Below are positions 34,865 to 45,513 of a stretch of DNA of 64,000 nucleotides, one piece after another. The notes under the pieces were generated by a model. That model was not told the origin of the DNA. It saw only the letters and a list, made by a program, of their open reading frames with translations, and ran no database searches. Both the position numbers and the translations under genes were made by a program. The stretch lies in NCBI GenBank assembly GCA_010094045.1, contig ML986622.1, positions 272,840 through 336,839 of the forward strand, in the 5' to 3' direction. Numbering within the stretch: position 1 is the first letter of the stretch; each line of letters opens with the position of its first letter. Source of the stretch: Lojkania enalia (Eukaryota > Ascomycota > Dothideomycetes > Pleosporales).

Positions 34865-36673
34865 TGGACGATACTTTGGAGTATTTAGTGGAAGAGACGA
34901 GGGCTTTGCTGGAGACCGAGTGTTACTTGTCTGGGGATCATGTTACTTTCGAGGACTGTACAAAAGAACTGAACTCACTTTCAGCCTCAGCTTTGCCTCC
35001 AACGTATGGTCCCCTGCGATAATGCATCGTTCCCCTTTGGTCGCTTTAAGCGATATCAGAGCCAGCCACTATTTGATTCCCAACATCATTAGCAAGGGTT
35101 CGATCAACACCTTCCCCCCTCCCAAAAAATAAAAAAAAGACCTTCGGCTCTGATTAACTTGAGGACAAGCGTACCGTTCGATGTCTTCGTGAATGCCGTA
35201 GCTTTGGGGCATCAAGAATAGTCCAGGTCATTTTATTCCCACTTGACACGATGAAGGCGAGTTCCGAAACACAAGTAATCCGTGGAACACCGAGGGTTCC
35301 ATCTCTATATACACTCTTCCACTCTTCCGACACCTGACGGGCGGCGTTCCTACCCCGCACTCATCCGACGGTATGTTACACTAGGAAAGACAAGATTGAA
35401 CATAACGCATGCACTGAGATTGTTTTGCAGGGGTTATTTGGCGCATCAGATCCTTTTTCCGTGTCCGCTTTCCATACTAGGGTCTTGATGGCACTTGGCG
35501 CATCTTTTGTCGAGGCCTGAGGCTCGGAGTCTCCATTTCTCACACATCTGACCACTTTCACCGGTATTCAGCGGTGTCGCCGAGTTGAGCTGATATACGT
35601 GTGGCGGTAAGGGATTCGCTGTTTGAGTTGCGCTCTGTGGCTAGAGGCTTAGTCCCTTCAGGTCTCATCGGGCGGGAGGGAAAAAAGCAAGCTGCGCACT
35701 GCCACACATATTACGACATGGGAGCAGCAAGGCGAAGTGTGGCTGTGGCGTCAAAACTGATGGTAGAAGAGACCTTGAAAGCATCGGAGGAGGCCATTTA
35801 CAGCACATTACATATCTGGCTTAAATTTAGATCTCTTCAGAGCTCTGTCTTTAAGTGGAGTGCTCTTTACCAAAATAAGCGTACACAGGCAACATGAACA
35901 ACCGAGCCGGTGAGGATTGAGCCGACGGGAGAGATGATTGGTGCGGGCACATAATCATCGATTTATTCCTCTCTTCCGATCTAAGTCAACTAAACAACCT
36001 CTACTCTTTGGATTTTCTCTCTCTCTGTGCACTAACGATCCCGCTATCAAAAAGTATGCAAACCGTTCAACGCCCGATTTTGCTCGGCCTTACTACCGAT
36101 AACGCAAGCCTTCTACAAGACATAACCGAAAGCATACGACTACATATGAACATAAACGGAAAGTCGTATTTGGCAATAGGCTCTCATTGCAACCTAGTGC
36201 TGGCGTTGCTGCTTAGGATATCCATAGTTTTCTTGTTAGCGACTTTTGCCATACAATGTTCTCTATGGCTTAGCGGACAAAGATGTTCTCTTCGCCTGCC
36301 CTTTGAAGTGCAGGTAGTTCTTGGAGTCGACGCTCCTTCTCATCGGAGTCATGGTCGTGTTGACTGGTCTTGTTGAGATTGGTCTTTGTCACCCAAGAAT
36401 AAAAAAGAAATGAAGTCATGCTGTTATTACTGTCTCATCACTATTTTTATACGTTATTTAAGCCACCCCCTTCATTTTCAAGAGATACATCCATTATAGT
36501 TTTTCGATTGAAATTGCTCGCGTGTCATAGTATCACGTGATCTACCTGCCCCGCATTCACCGAATGACTCAGGCGCCGGATCATTGTTGACCCGTGTTTA
36601 CCCCCACCTCCACTCCGAAAAAGGCTATTTGGGACTTTCTTTCTTTCTTGACCCGTCAATCTCAGTGGCAATC
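34865..36673. other. Intergenic, ankyrin gene to prolyl-tRNA synthetase
   Basis: About 1.8 kb separating divergent genes. Frames such as 35601-35897 and 36008-36376 are short, overlap others and lack recognisable content. The end carries an ATCACGTGAT palindrome in the synthetase promoter. Confidence 0.5.
36532..36541. promoter_or_regulatory. ATCACGTGAT palindrome upstream of prolyl-tRNA synthetase
   Basis: A perfect 10-base palindrome with a CACGTG core about 135 bases before the start codon. It resembles the element upstream of trf4. A bHLH site is inferred. Confidence 0.45.
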
Positions 36674-38714
36674 ATGGAAGAAGCACAGGAACAGTCGAAA
36701 AACGCGCTGAAGAAGGCCCAGAAGCAGGCCAAGGCGGCTGCCGCCAAAGCTGAGAAGGCTGCAAAAGCGGCCAATGTCCCCGTTGTCGGAGGAAAGAAGG
36801 ACGACTCCAAGGAGATCATAGGTACGGGCAATTGCAGTCAAGAGAGGTAAGACGCGGTGATTCTAAGAAGCATATAGGTATAACCGTCTCCAAAGAAGGC
36901 AATTTCAGCCAATGGTATCAGGACGTGGTAATCAAAGCTGAACTCGTCGAGTACTATAACGAGGTGAGATGAACTCTCTGCGTTTCACTTCTAGCCTAAC
37001 TCAATTCTCGACAGATCTCCGGCTTCTACATTCTCCGTCGTAAGACACATCAATCCCTTTAACGTAATCCTGTATGCTAATACGAGAGAGGACAGCCGCT
37101 GCGATGCATGTCTGGGGCGCTATTCGAGCATGGTTCCAAGAGCGGATACAGGCAATGGGCGTGGAGGAGGCAAGCTTTCCAATGTTCTTGTCTAAGAAGT
37201 CGCTAGAGAAGGAAAAGGAGCACGTAGAAGGATTCGCGCCCGAATTAGCCTGGGTGACAAAAGCAGGTGACAAGGATTTGGAGGTCCAGGTCGCGGTTCG
37301 CCCAACATCGGAAGCAGTCATGTACCCGTACTACGCAAAGTGGATCCGCTCTCATCGAGACTTGCCTCTCCGATTGAACCAGTGGAACTCCGTCGTTCGC
37401 TGGGAAGCTAAGCAAACGACGCCATTCCTCCGCGCCCGAGAATTTCTGTGGCAAGAAGGTCATACGGCTCATCTTACCGAACAACTTGCCGAGAAAGAAG
37501 TCCTCGAAATCCTAGAGCTCTATGCTGGTGTCTACGAACAGTTGTTGGCAGTGCCAGTTGTCCGTGGCAAGAAGACGGAGAATGAGAAGTTTGCCGGTGG
37601 CTATTGGACATCCACTTGCGAGGCTTACATTCCAACTAATGGCCGCGGCATTCAAGGAGCAACGTCTCATGCGCTGGGACAAAACTTTAGTAAGATGTTC
37701 GACATTGAGGTCGAAGATATGGATAAGAACAAAGTTCATATCTGGCAAAATTCCTGGTATATATTACCGCTTCCTTTTCCAAGAGACCTCTTTCGTATTG
37801 ACATGATCTTTCAGGGGCTTGTCAACCCGCGTTATCGGCGTCATGGTAATGTTGCATGGTGATGACAAAGGACTCGTCCTTCCTCCCCGCGTAGCTAAAA
37901 TCCAGGCGGTCCTAATTCCCGTCGGCTTGACGGCCAAGACGGCCCCGGAGGATCGAGCAAAACACTTATCAAAGGTCGAGGAGCTAAGAGGCACTTTGAA
38001 AAAAGCTGGTGTTCTGGTTCATGTGGATGAGCGTGACGGCTAGTGAGTTGAACTTTGATATTCGAGCCCCTTCACTATACATACGCAATATCTGCTAACA
38101 AAATTGGAATATAGTACGCCAGGTTTCAAGTTTGCGGACTGGGAGCTGAAAGGCGTGCCCCTACGTCTTGAATTCGGCCCCAAAGATGCCGCTTCCTCCG
38201 TTGTAACTTATGCAAGGCGCGATACCGGCGCAAAAGCCACCATTCCTCTCGACAATATTGCCACAGAGGTCCCTGCTTTGTTAGAGACTATCCAAAAAGA
38301 TTTGTACGATAAAGCGGACGAGGCTTACAGGACACACCGATTAGTCTTGACCGACTGGGATAAGGTTGTTCCGGCCTTGGACTCTCGCAATGTCGTCCTC
38401 ATTCCATTCTGCGAGGGGCCGGAATGCGAAGACCGAATCAAGGAGATGACAAAAAGTGAGAATCAGGAAGTTGGGCCAGATGGGCACAAGCTGCCTAGCA
38501 TGGGAATGAAGAGCTTGTGCATTCCTTTCGAACAGGTATGTCTTTACTTCGAGAGCTAAACGGGCCAATTCCCCGAACCCAGATAATTTCATAGTTACTG
38601 ACAATTTCTTGTGTGATTTAGCCCGACGGTCTCGTGAAAGGCGAAACAAAGTGCTTAAATCCAAAATGCAGTGCACTTGCAAAATCGTGGACAATGTTTG
38701 GTCGCAGTTATTAA
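36674..38714 (+). CDS. Cytosolic prolyl-tRNA synthetase
   Basis: Seven exons: 36674..36821, 36878..36963, 37015..37039, 37096..37756, 37815..38042, 38115..38535, 38622..38714; 553 residues. The enzyme charges tRNA-Pro (class II aminoacyl-tRNA synthetase, archaeal/eukaryotic type). After a Lys/Ala-rich N-terminal tail of about 45 residues come [20 protein letters not shown], then [15 protein letters not shown] (across a 25-base exon), [53 protein letters not shown] and [14 protein letters not shown]. The anticodon-binding domain follows, and the C-terminal zinc-binding domain ends [21 protein letters not shown] with the terminal Tyr typical of the family. The long YbaK-like editing extension found in yeast is absent; only the basic tail is present. 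Confidence 0.96.
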
Positions 38715-41102
38715 CGTCTGCAAAACGGTCGAATTGTTCCAAGAGCTGATCTTCGTACGAAAATTTAGGGAAAGAGGAGTTGGTGGTGGACAAACTACGA
38801 AGATACCCAGTCGATACGTTGCAAGCGAACCACATTAACCGGATAGTTTCAGCGATCAGTAGAATTAAAAATACTCCCTCAATTTAGCTCTCGAATGACT
38901 GCATGACTATATTGACTTGTCCTTGTTACGTACTGAAAATCATGCATAAAATATTGAAAAGAAAATTATTCAGGGGCACTAGGAACGGCGTTATAGTACA
39001 TAATATAATGCTTAGACTCGTAATCCCTAGGCTCGAACACATAGTATGGTACCATAAAAACACTCCAAAATTGAGAACAAGATCGCCTATATAGGTTCGC
39101 ATCGGAATTAGCAAGTCTAAAGATTTTTCCTCACCTTTTAACTTGGGACGAAAGCAGGAGGGAAAAGGTCATAACTTGCTCTTGACAGAAGTTCAAGGAA
39201 CTCGTGTTTAAGTTGCTGCCCCCGTACCGAAGATCGGTCCCAGGGGAGTGCCTTTTGACACAGATTTACTCACACGGGCCAGGCTTGTAGTTTACGGAGA
39301 CAGAAATCGAAGCGAACTTAACGCTAGACTTAGTGATGAGAGCTAGAATAGTATTTTATATAGGTAAGGAATCGATACCAGATTCTGATAAAAGTAAAGG
39401 TGGTTTGACCGTGCTTCTTCTCGTTCCTAAATTTTTATCTTGATGCTAATTCGGTACAATTCATTGAAAACTTCTGAAAGACAAGTGATACTGCCTTATT
39501 ATCACAAGAAACCCTCATAATAATCTGGGAGTAGTAGTGTTGCCTTCTAGTTTCCCAGTAACTTTCTTCACAGATTTATTGTCTATACTTCAACAGTTCG
39601 GGGAATCAGTAATCTAAGACGGCATTGTTAGCTTGTCATCCTGAATCTTCATTAGGACGCAAGGATTCTACTCACAACATCGCAGATTCTCTTGTCTTCT
39701 TCTGCATCATACTCAGGCATGCAATGCGCCTTAAAGCTATCGTCTCAATATTATTAGCATAACGATGTTTAACCGTGTGCATAAATAGATGGCTTTTCGA
39801 ACAATTGTACATACCATCCATTATCCGAAAAGATATTGGCCATCCCGCTACCGTCGAATCGGACAAAATACCCGTCACCCTTCATAGGCAATTAGTATTG
39901 TGCGTCTAGATCTAGACGTAAAGGGCAGAATGAGATGACTTACGAGCGCGAGACTGTACTTATAACTACGTCTCTATGAGCAGCAATCTTGTTTTCCATA
40001 GGGCAGTATCAAAAAGCGCGCTTACTCTTTCCATGTCCCCGCAATGGCCGCAGTGCAAAAATACCAATCATGGCCTTCGCGGAAACAAGCTTGGAAACGA
40101 CCGTCCTTTGTCTATCTCATTTTCAGTTTTTTGTACGTCTTGTGCGGACCTTGCTCCAGGAAAAGAACTATACATTAGTCCAGAACTCTTCTCCGGCTGC
40201 GGATGCCATGGTCGCCAGGCACCCGCCTAACAAGACAGCGATGGATGGGGTTCGCATGTTTGAAAGCCTATTAGGAATCTTCACTTGGTTCCTGCGACGC
40301 GGACGAGGCCTGGGCTTTGTAGTTTGTAAATGCAAATCTTTTGATTGCTAGCATCGGACATTCCTCCAATTTCTTAGCGGCTAGACACGACAATTTGCAA
40401 TTCATCTAAGGCGTTCATTAGAAGGATTTGGCCACGATCCTTTAAAGCCCTTGTCGCCTTTTCGCTACCAGCAATCGCTTGAGTTCGGTGGTACAGCGAA
40501 CTCGGGACTCGTATTCCATTTGAGGTTTTACCGATGTTGTAATTAACGCAAAGTATTGAAGGATCATTTTAAAAGACGCTGCATTAGACAGGGGGATATT
40601 GACATGCGCAGAATCGGCTGCAGGAAGGAATAATGGGCAAGGCCGGATTTGGCAATAGGAGTTTGAGTGAATGGATACCGGAAGCGATGCCTGAAATGGA
40701 TCGGCATGGTTCAGTCTAATGCGTACGTTCATCGACAGAGCCCAAGCATCTACACTATAGTGGATCTCCCTTGTTTACCACTTTAGCTAACACTATTCCC
40801 GCAAACTCAGAACATCTGTGTCTTGTATGAATTTGGATTCTTTTGCTATCGAACCTGATGCTGTTATTTTAGGCTTTTTGAGATTCACATCTAAAAATTA
40901 CGAATGGATGGTCACGAAGAGAAGGATAATCTGGAGAACCCAAGTAGAATCTTTACGAAGTTGATAAGTATAACGCAATGCCTTGAAAAATTGACTAGTC
41001 TTGATGAAACCTTTGATGGGTAAAACCCCTCAACTCCATGCTATGTAAAACCCTTGAATGCTATTTCCCCAATTTCAATGTGACTCCTAGTCTGACATAG
41101 TC
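38715..41102. other. Gene desert between convergent genes
   Basis: About 2.4 kb, the longest gene-free stretch. It is AT-rich around 38870-39100 and 39340-39620. Frames at 39672-39878, 39976-40351 and 40442-40732 are short and give no recognisable protein. No repeat boundary or RNA gene is seen. It receives the 3' ends of the synthetase (plus) and cwc26 (minus). Confidence 0.5.
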
Positions 41103-42152
41103 TCATTCATCCATCTGCCATGCATATTCCATCCTTTCAACGTTGGCCTTCCGATTCCGAGCTTTGAACCACTCGGCCTCAAACCCGTTCCCTCTATCAA
41201 CGCCATCCCATCTATGTCCCGGGCGAATACCATACCGATTTGGCATGAAGGAGCCCTTATATAACGGCTTGCCCGTAATGCTGCGACCGGCTTTCTTTTT
41301 ACTGACAAATCCAGCAGCAGGATCGTTCCAACGATCAGACTCCTTCAGCTCCTCGTTCAATTCTACGTCGTCGGCATATCGGGCTATGGTCATATGTTTC
41401 GCATCCTGTAATTGTTCTTTCCGCCTTGCTGCTTCCGCGTTCTGGACATCGCCCCGGGCTGCCTTCTCCTTTTCCCGCTTTATACGCTCTTCCTCCTCAG
41501 CCTTCCTCCTAGCCTCTGCGCGCTTCATCGCTACATTAATTATGCGTCCACTTGCATCTCGGTAGATTGTCTCGGTGGCGGCAGCCCCCATTTCCTTAGC
41601 TGCCTGCGCTGCCTTCCTCTTCTCTTCATCCTGCTTCTTTTTCATAGCCGCCGCAACTTGCGCTGCAGTTTGCAAACCCGCGTTGGCGCCAGACTCCATT
41701 TTCAAAACCCCTTCTGTGTCTACCATCTCCGGTGCTTCATCTTCATCCTGGGCGGCTTTCGCACGGTCAGCGGCCGCAGAGGCAATGATCGCATCGGCGG
41801 CTGTTTTCTCTGCATCTGCAGCGAGTTGTTGGGCGTTTGTAGGAGCGGCAACACCTACGGTCGTCCAGGCGGGGGCGTCTTCTGGTCGAGATTTCTTCTT
41901 CGATTTCTTTAGGCCTAGGGTCATGCCAGCTAGAGATTCTCGCGTTAGCAGAGTAATAAGGGTTGAATTGAGTTCCTCCTTCTTACCAATTGTGGGCGCA
42001 TCGTCGTCTTCGTCTTTACTGTTGGACCATCCTGCAATATCATCGTCGGCAATCTTAAGTCCGCCTTCCTTGTCCTTTCTCTTGCGCTTTTTTGCTTTCT
42101 TTTCTGTGTCGGCAGTAAGGTATTTCTTGGCGAGATAATCGGCGAGAGACAT
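41103..42152 (-). CDS. cwc26: Pre-mRNA-splicing factor Cwc26 (Bud13 family)
   Basis: Exons in transcript order 42152..41987 and 41929..41103 give 330 residues. Cwc26/Bud13 belongs to the RES (retention and splicing) complex of the spliceosome. The N-terminus MSLADYLAKKYLTAD and the C-terminus (ETIYRDASGR, then RWNDPAAGFV, NRYGIRPGHRWDGVDRGNGFE and a final YAWQMDE) are the family signatures; between them lie long Lys/Glu/Ala-rich helices. The whole region is also open as one 349-codon frame, because a 57-base intron (41930..41986, GTAAGA...GCTAAC...CTCTAG) is a multiple of three without a stop. Splicing gives DDDAPTI-AGMTLGLKK; retention inserts 19 residues. It shares a 214-base promoter with atl1. 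Confidence 0.94.
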   Translation of the reverse strand: MSLADYLAKKYLTADTEKKAKKRKRKDKEGGLKIADDDIAGWSNSKDEDDDAPTIGKKEELNSTLITLLTRESLAGMTLGLKKSKKKSRPEDAPAWTTVGVAAPTNAQQLAADAEKTAADAIIASAAADRAKAAQDEDEAPEMVDTEGVLKMESGANAGLQTAAQVAAAMKKKQDEEKRKAAQAAKEMGAAATETIYRDASGRIINVAMKRAEARRKAEEEERIKREKEKAARGDVQNAEAARRKEQLQDAKHMTIARYADDVELNEELKESDRWNDPAAGFVSKKKAGRSITGKPLYKGSFMPNRYGIRPGHRWDGVDRGNGFEAEWFKARNRKANVERMEYAWQMDE

Positions 42153-42366
42153 AGTTGGAGTGGTGAGAGTAGTGATCCTTCGATATTGTAGGTACCGAAT
42201 TAACTTTAACTTTCATGTTGGCTTGGCATACAGACGCCACTTAAAGTGACGTGGGTCACGTGGCAACGTGTCTCCCGGGCGCGTAGGCAGGAGCTTATCA
42301 GCCTGTGCTCGTTCGGACTGACCAAGGTAGTCTCACTCTGCGCGGTATAGCACAGTCGCCTAAAGA
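42153..42366. promoter_or_regulatory. Shared divergent promoter cwc26 / atl1 with CACGTG
   Basis: 214 bases between the two start codons. A GTCACGTGG element sits at 42255-42263, almost midway (about 105 bases from each ATG), which would allow one factor to act on both genes. Co-regulation is inference. Confidence 0.55.
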
Positions 42367-42988
42367 ATGGCACGCGGCGAACGGTCTGAGGAAGCCTGGG
42401 CTTGGTACACTGCTGTCTATGAAGCCGTCCAGGAAATTCCACATGGTAGAGTCACGTCATACGGGCACATCGCAAAGCTGGTTGGGAAGCGTACGCATGC
42501 CTCCCCTCGTTTGCTCTAGCTCACTAACGAACGGTTCAACCTATAGCTGAATGCCCCAGGTAAATTCCATTTCCAGTGTGTAGAGTTCCGTCCAAGGCCT
42601 GATCCATAAAAGACAGGTCGGAGTTTGTCTAAAACACCTCCCGTCTGCCTCTAGCGATCCGAGCAAGAAGAGCGCAACATGGCACAGTGGCAATGTTCCG
42701 TGGCAACGCGTGATCAACGCCAGAGGAGGCATTAGTCCGAGGTTAGTACACATGCCTTTGTCTCTGTCTTTGTCGCTATGTCTACTGACAAGACAAAGAG
42801 GGCCGTCTGGCGCGAGTCGTCAAGCTGCGGCGCTCAGGGCTGAAGGCGTGGAAGTCGAGCAAGGCGCCATGGGAGAGTTTACAGTTGATTTTGGCAAATA
42901 CGGGTGGTTCCCTGATGTACTGCCCAGCGAGGCCCGCCTAGTGGAAAGCAGCGGCGATGAAGATGAAGAGGCAGCATATCATACCTGA
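42367..42988 (+). CDS. atl1: Alkyltransferase-like DNA repair protein Atl1
   Basis: Exons 42367..42490, 42547..42559, 42613..42741 and 42799..42988 give 151 residues. The protein has the DNA-binding half of O6-alkylguanine-DNA alkyltransferase. EIPHGRVTSYGHIAKLVGKP is followed by PRQVGVCLKHLP and the active-site block NVPWQRVINARGGIS, in which Trp replaces the acceptor Cys of the PCHR motif. Atl proteins therefore cannot remove the alkyl group; they flip out O6-alkylguanine and hand it to nucleotide excision repair (known for S. pombe Atl1). The C-terminal GEFTVDFGKYGWFPD is also typical. Exon 2 is a 13-base microexon, required to give KP-ECPRQVGV in frame, with the acceptor of exon 3 at 42612. 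Divergent from cwc26. Confidence 0.94.
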
Positions 42989-44077
42989 GGTGTGGACTGG
43001 GAGGCCTTGGCCTATGATTAATGCCGAGCTCCATCCGTTGTTAGCAACTGGCTGACGAAATCGGAGGGTAAATAACGGAATGTTCCTTGGAATGGCTGAT
43101 CTTTGCTTGCAATTGTTCGACGGTAATGGGTAGCTGAGATAGAGATTGGCTTGTTTGGTAAACGAAGTGGTGATTGCAGCAGCCTAGTAACTCCGGCGCC
43201 AACTGAGGGCGGCGGCCGAATCCGAGCCATTATCGAGGCTGCGTGAGAGATAACCTCCATGTCATAAGCCGGACTAGAAAGCAATCCCCAGCAATATGAA
43301 GCGAGGTATTTGTTGAATGGAGGCTAGCCTGTTGCAGGCCGTGACTGAAGCCGTTTGGGGAGGGGTGCCGGGCACATGGACAGATGGTGGGGTGCGCGGA
43401 TCGCGGCAGAGCTCCATGATGTGCTGCAGCTTGACGATGATACCTTAGCTGGCATCTGCACGGAGCTCTCGCTCAGCAGCAGAAGCAAAGCAGGAACCCG
43501 CTCAGCCTCCAACAGAACGCCCACGTTTGCCAAAACATGGCGCATGATGGCAGTGCCATCATCGTCTCTAGTAGGCCGCAAGCTTGTCGAACCTGGTTTG
43601 ACCAGGCCAGCCTCGGCGAATCGGGGTGCGTCACGGGGCTACTTCCATCACCGCAGTCTTATCGCCCGCCGCCCAGTTCCCAGGCACAACAAAGGGTGTG
43701 GGGAGGCGTGCGCCTTTGACGGCCCATAAAGGCCCCAATAACGCCATCAGAGCCCTTCATAACACATACGTCGCACGCGCATTCATAACTTCATAACCGC
43801 TGCATAGCCACTCGCCATCTCCAACGGTCCTGACTGAGTCACCTCGCAGAGTCATCCAAGTCAGCTCCAGTCACCAGTCTCGCCTTCTTGTCTCTCTCCA
43901 TAGTTATTAGTACCTTCTGCACTACGCCGCCTCCCGTTCACTCGTTCCCCACCTCTATTCCCCTCCTCAAACACCTCCCCAATCTACCTAGCCACCTACA
44001 TAACCGCTACCCCAACACCTATCATCACGCTCCCAAGAACACACCCTGTTCCGCGAAGCAAGCCTCTAACAGTCTTC
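42989..44077. other. Intergenic, atl1 to small unknown gene
   Basis: About 1.1 kb. A GC-rich part (43330-43740) is open on both strands (43355-43729 plus; 43324-43581 minus) but neither translation resembles a protein family. The CT-rich part from about 43870 probably is the long leader of the next gene. Confidence 0.45.
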
Positions 44078-44646
44078 ATGGCATCCGAGCAGACCTTCTC
44101 GACTGGCGACCTTCGCAGCGGTGCCAAGGAGTTCTCTCGCGACAAGGACCACAGGGTCAAATGGGCTCACGGTGAATCGTTCGGTCCAGGCCGGAGGGTT
44201 GAGGACAACCGCCCTCGACCTGCCCGGGTTGTTCCCACTCCTAAGTAAGCATCCGCATGCCGCCTTTCTTGCAATATAAGCTAACCTGTCGCAGATCTCA
44301 GTCTGGCTTCAACAAGGCCCGCACCGCCTTCAAGAACGACATCGCGGAAGCTAGCGGAGATTCCTCGGCCGACGAGGAGATCGAGGAACCCTCTGCTGCC
44401 CCAGCACCTGATGCTGAGATAACCTATTCCTACGATGCCGAGCGAGGACCGAACCATGGCAGCCAGATTCTTAGGCTTGCCCTCACGAAGGCTATCGAGC
44501 GTTACGAGGTCCAACAGACGGATAAACTCATCAAGGAGGAGTATGAGGTACTTGACACTGCGGGCGAGCCCTTTTCTCCAGCGCCAAGGGCCAGCAAGAA
44601 ACTTGTCTCCACCGAGGATGAGGACTACGAGTTCATCGAGGCATGA
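44078..44646 (+). CDS. Small acidic hypothetical protein
   Basis: Exons 44078..44244 and 44295..44646 (50-base intron GTAAGC...GCTAAC...GCAG) give 172 residues. I do not recognise the family. The N-terminus (MASEQTFSTGDLRSGAKEFS) is followed by a basic patch HRVKWAHGESFGPGRRVEDN and then QSGFNKARTAFKNDIAEASG. The second half is acidic, with DSSADEEIEEPSAAP, a predicted helix LRLALTKAIERYEVQQTDKLIKEEY (24 residues, described by its ends only as LRLALT to KEEY), and the ending EDEDYEFIEA. No signal peptide or membrane segment is present. Codon use and the clean intron support a real gene; a soluble regulatory or structural protein is the most that can be said. Confidence 0.75.
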
Positions 44647-45513
44647 ACGTCTAGCCCCGCAACCGGTGCTCGCGTCCCTTATCTTTCATGATTGTTTCTT
44701 ACATTAGCGAACTGGCATGCTCTTCAACGGCGTTTTGATACGGTATTCACCTTGACCTAATACCAGCGGGTATTTTCCTTTGGGTATTAGCATTGTAACG
44801 GTACACGGCAGCATCAATAGGCGAGCGTTCGGCGCTTTCTGAGGACTTGAGCGGCCTTTTACTGCTTGCTTTGATGGTTAGAAGGACTAGCGGGGGACTA
44901 GGTCAATGTACAGATATCGACTTGGTTACTCCGCTTGTCGCGTTCTACTTGTCTGCGTCTGCGTCTGCGTTCTTGTAATATGGATATGACTAGATTGCAT
45001 AAATTCGTACTCGTGCGAACGAATGAATGTCTGTTGCCCCGAATCCGGACATGACGGAGAAGAAGATGATCCGATAATACCGGTAGCAGCGGACTTCGTA
45101 AGAGGAAGTTCGCCCGATTCGTCCTTTGTAAGTCTTGGCGCTACCGCTCATAAATGCATGACCGTATCAATGGCCTCGGGAGTGGTACGTCATCTGCAGA
45201 TCCACCAACCAACATTCTCCCCTAACACAGCCCCATAGATTCGAGACTACAACCAAAACCATTATACCCCACTATTGAGCGTTGCCAATTTCCATTAACC
45301 TCTTGTTGAATTCTTTTTCCTTACCCGGAAGGCGATAGGTACCACCCTCTTAATATATTTCGCGCGTAAACGTGAACGCCATTGTGAAGGAAGCCAGAAG
45401 ATCTAAGCTTCATATTCGCCGCCATTCTTCATGGCCCCTTTAATATAATCACCACACTGCGACACCACATAGAGCTCTGATAAAATAGACGACGACAATC
45501 AGAAAGGCACACT
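44647..45513. other. Intergenic with hexamer repeat
   Basis: About 870 bases without a supported gene. A GTCTGC hexamer is repeated three times at 44951-44968. Short frames near 45023 are not convincing. Confidence 0.5.
44951..44968. repeat. GTCTGC hexamer x3
   Basis: Three perfect tandem copies in the 3' flank of the small acidic gene. No function is suggested. Confidence 0.65.

Noticed and set aside
39672..40351. Frames in the 2.4 kb gap that might be a small gene
   Set aside because: Translations show no recognisable motif, and no intron joins them in a consistent frame.
43324..43729. GC-rich segment open on both strands
   Set aside because: Neither translation resembles a protein. Double-strand openness is expected from high GC.
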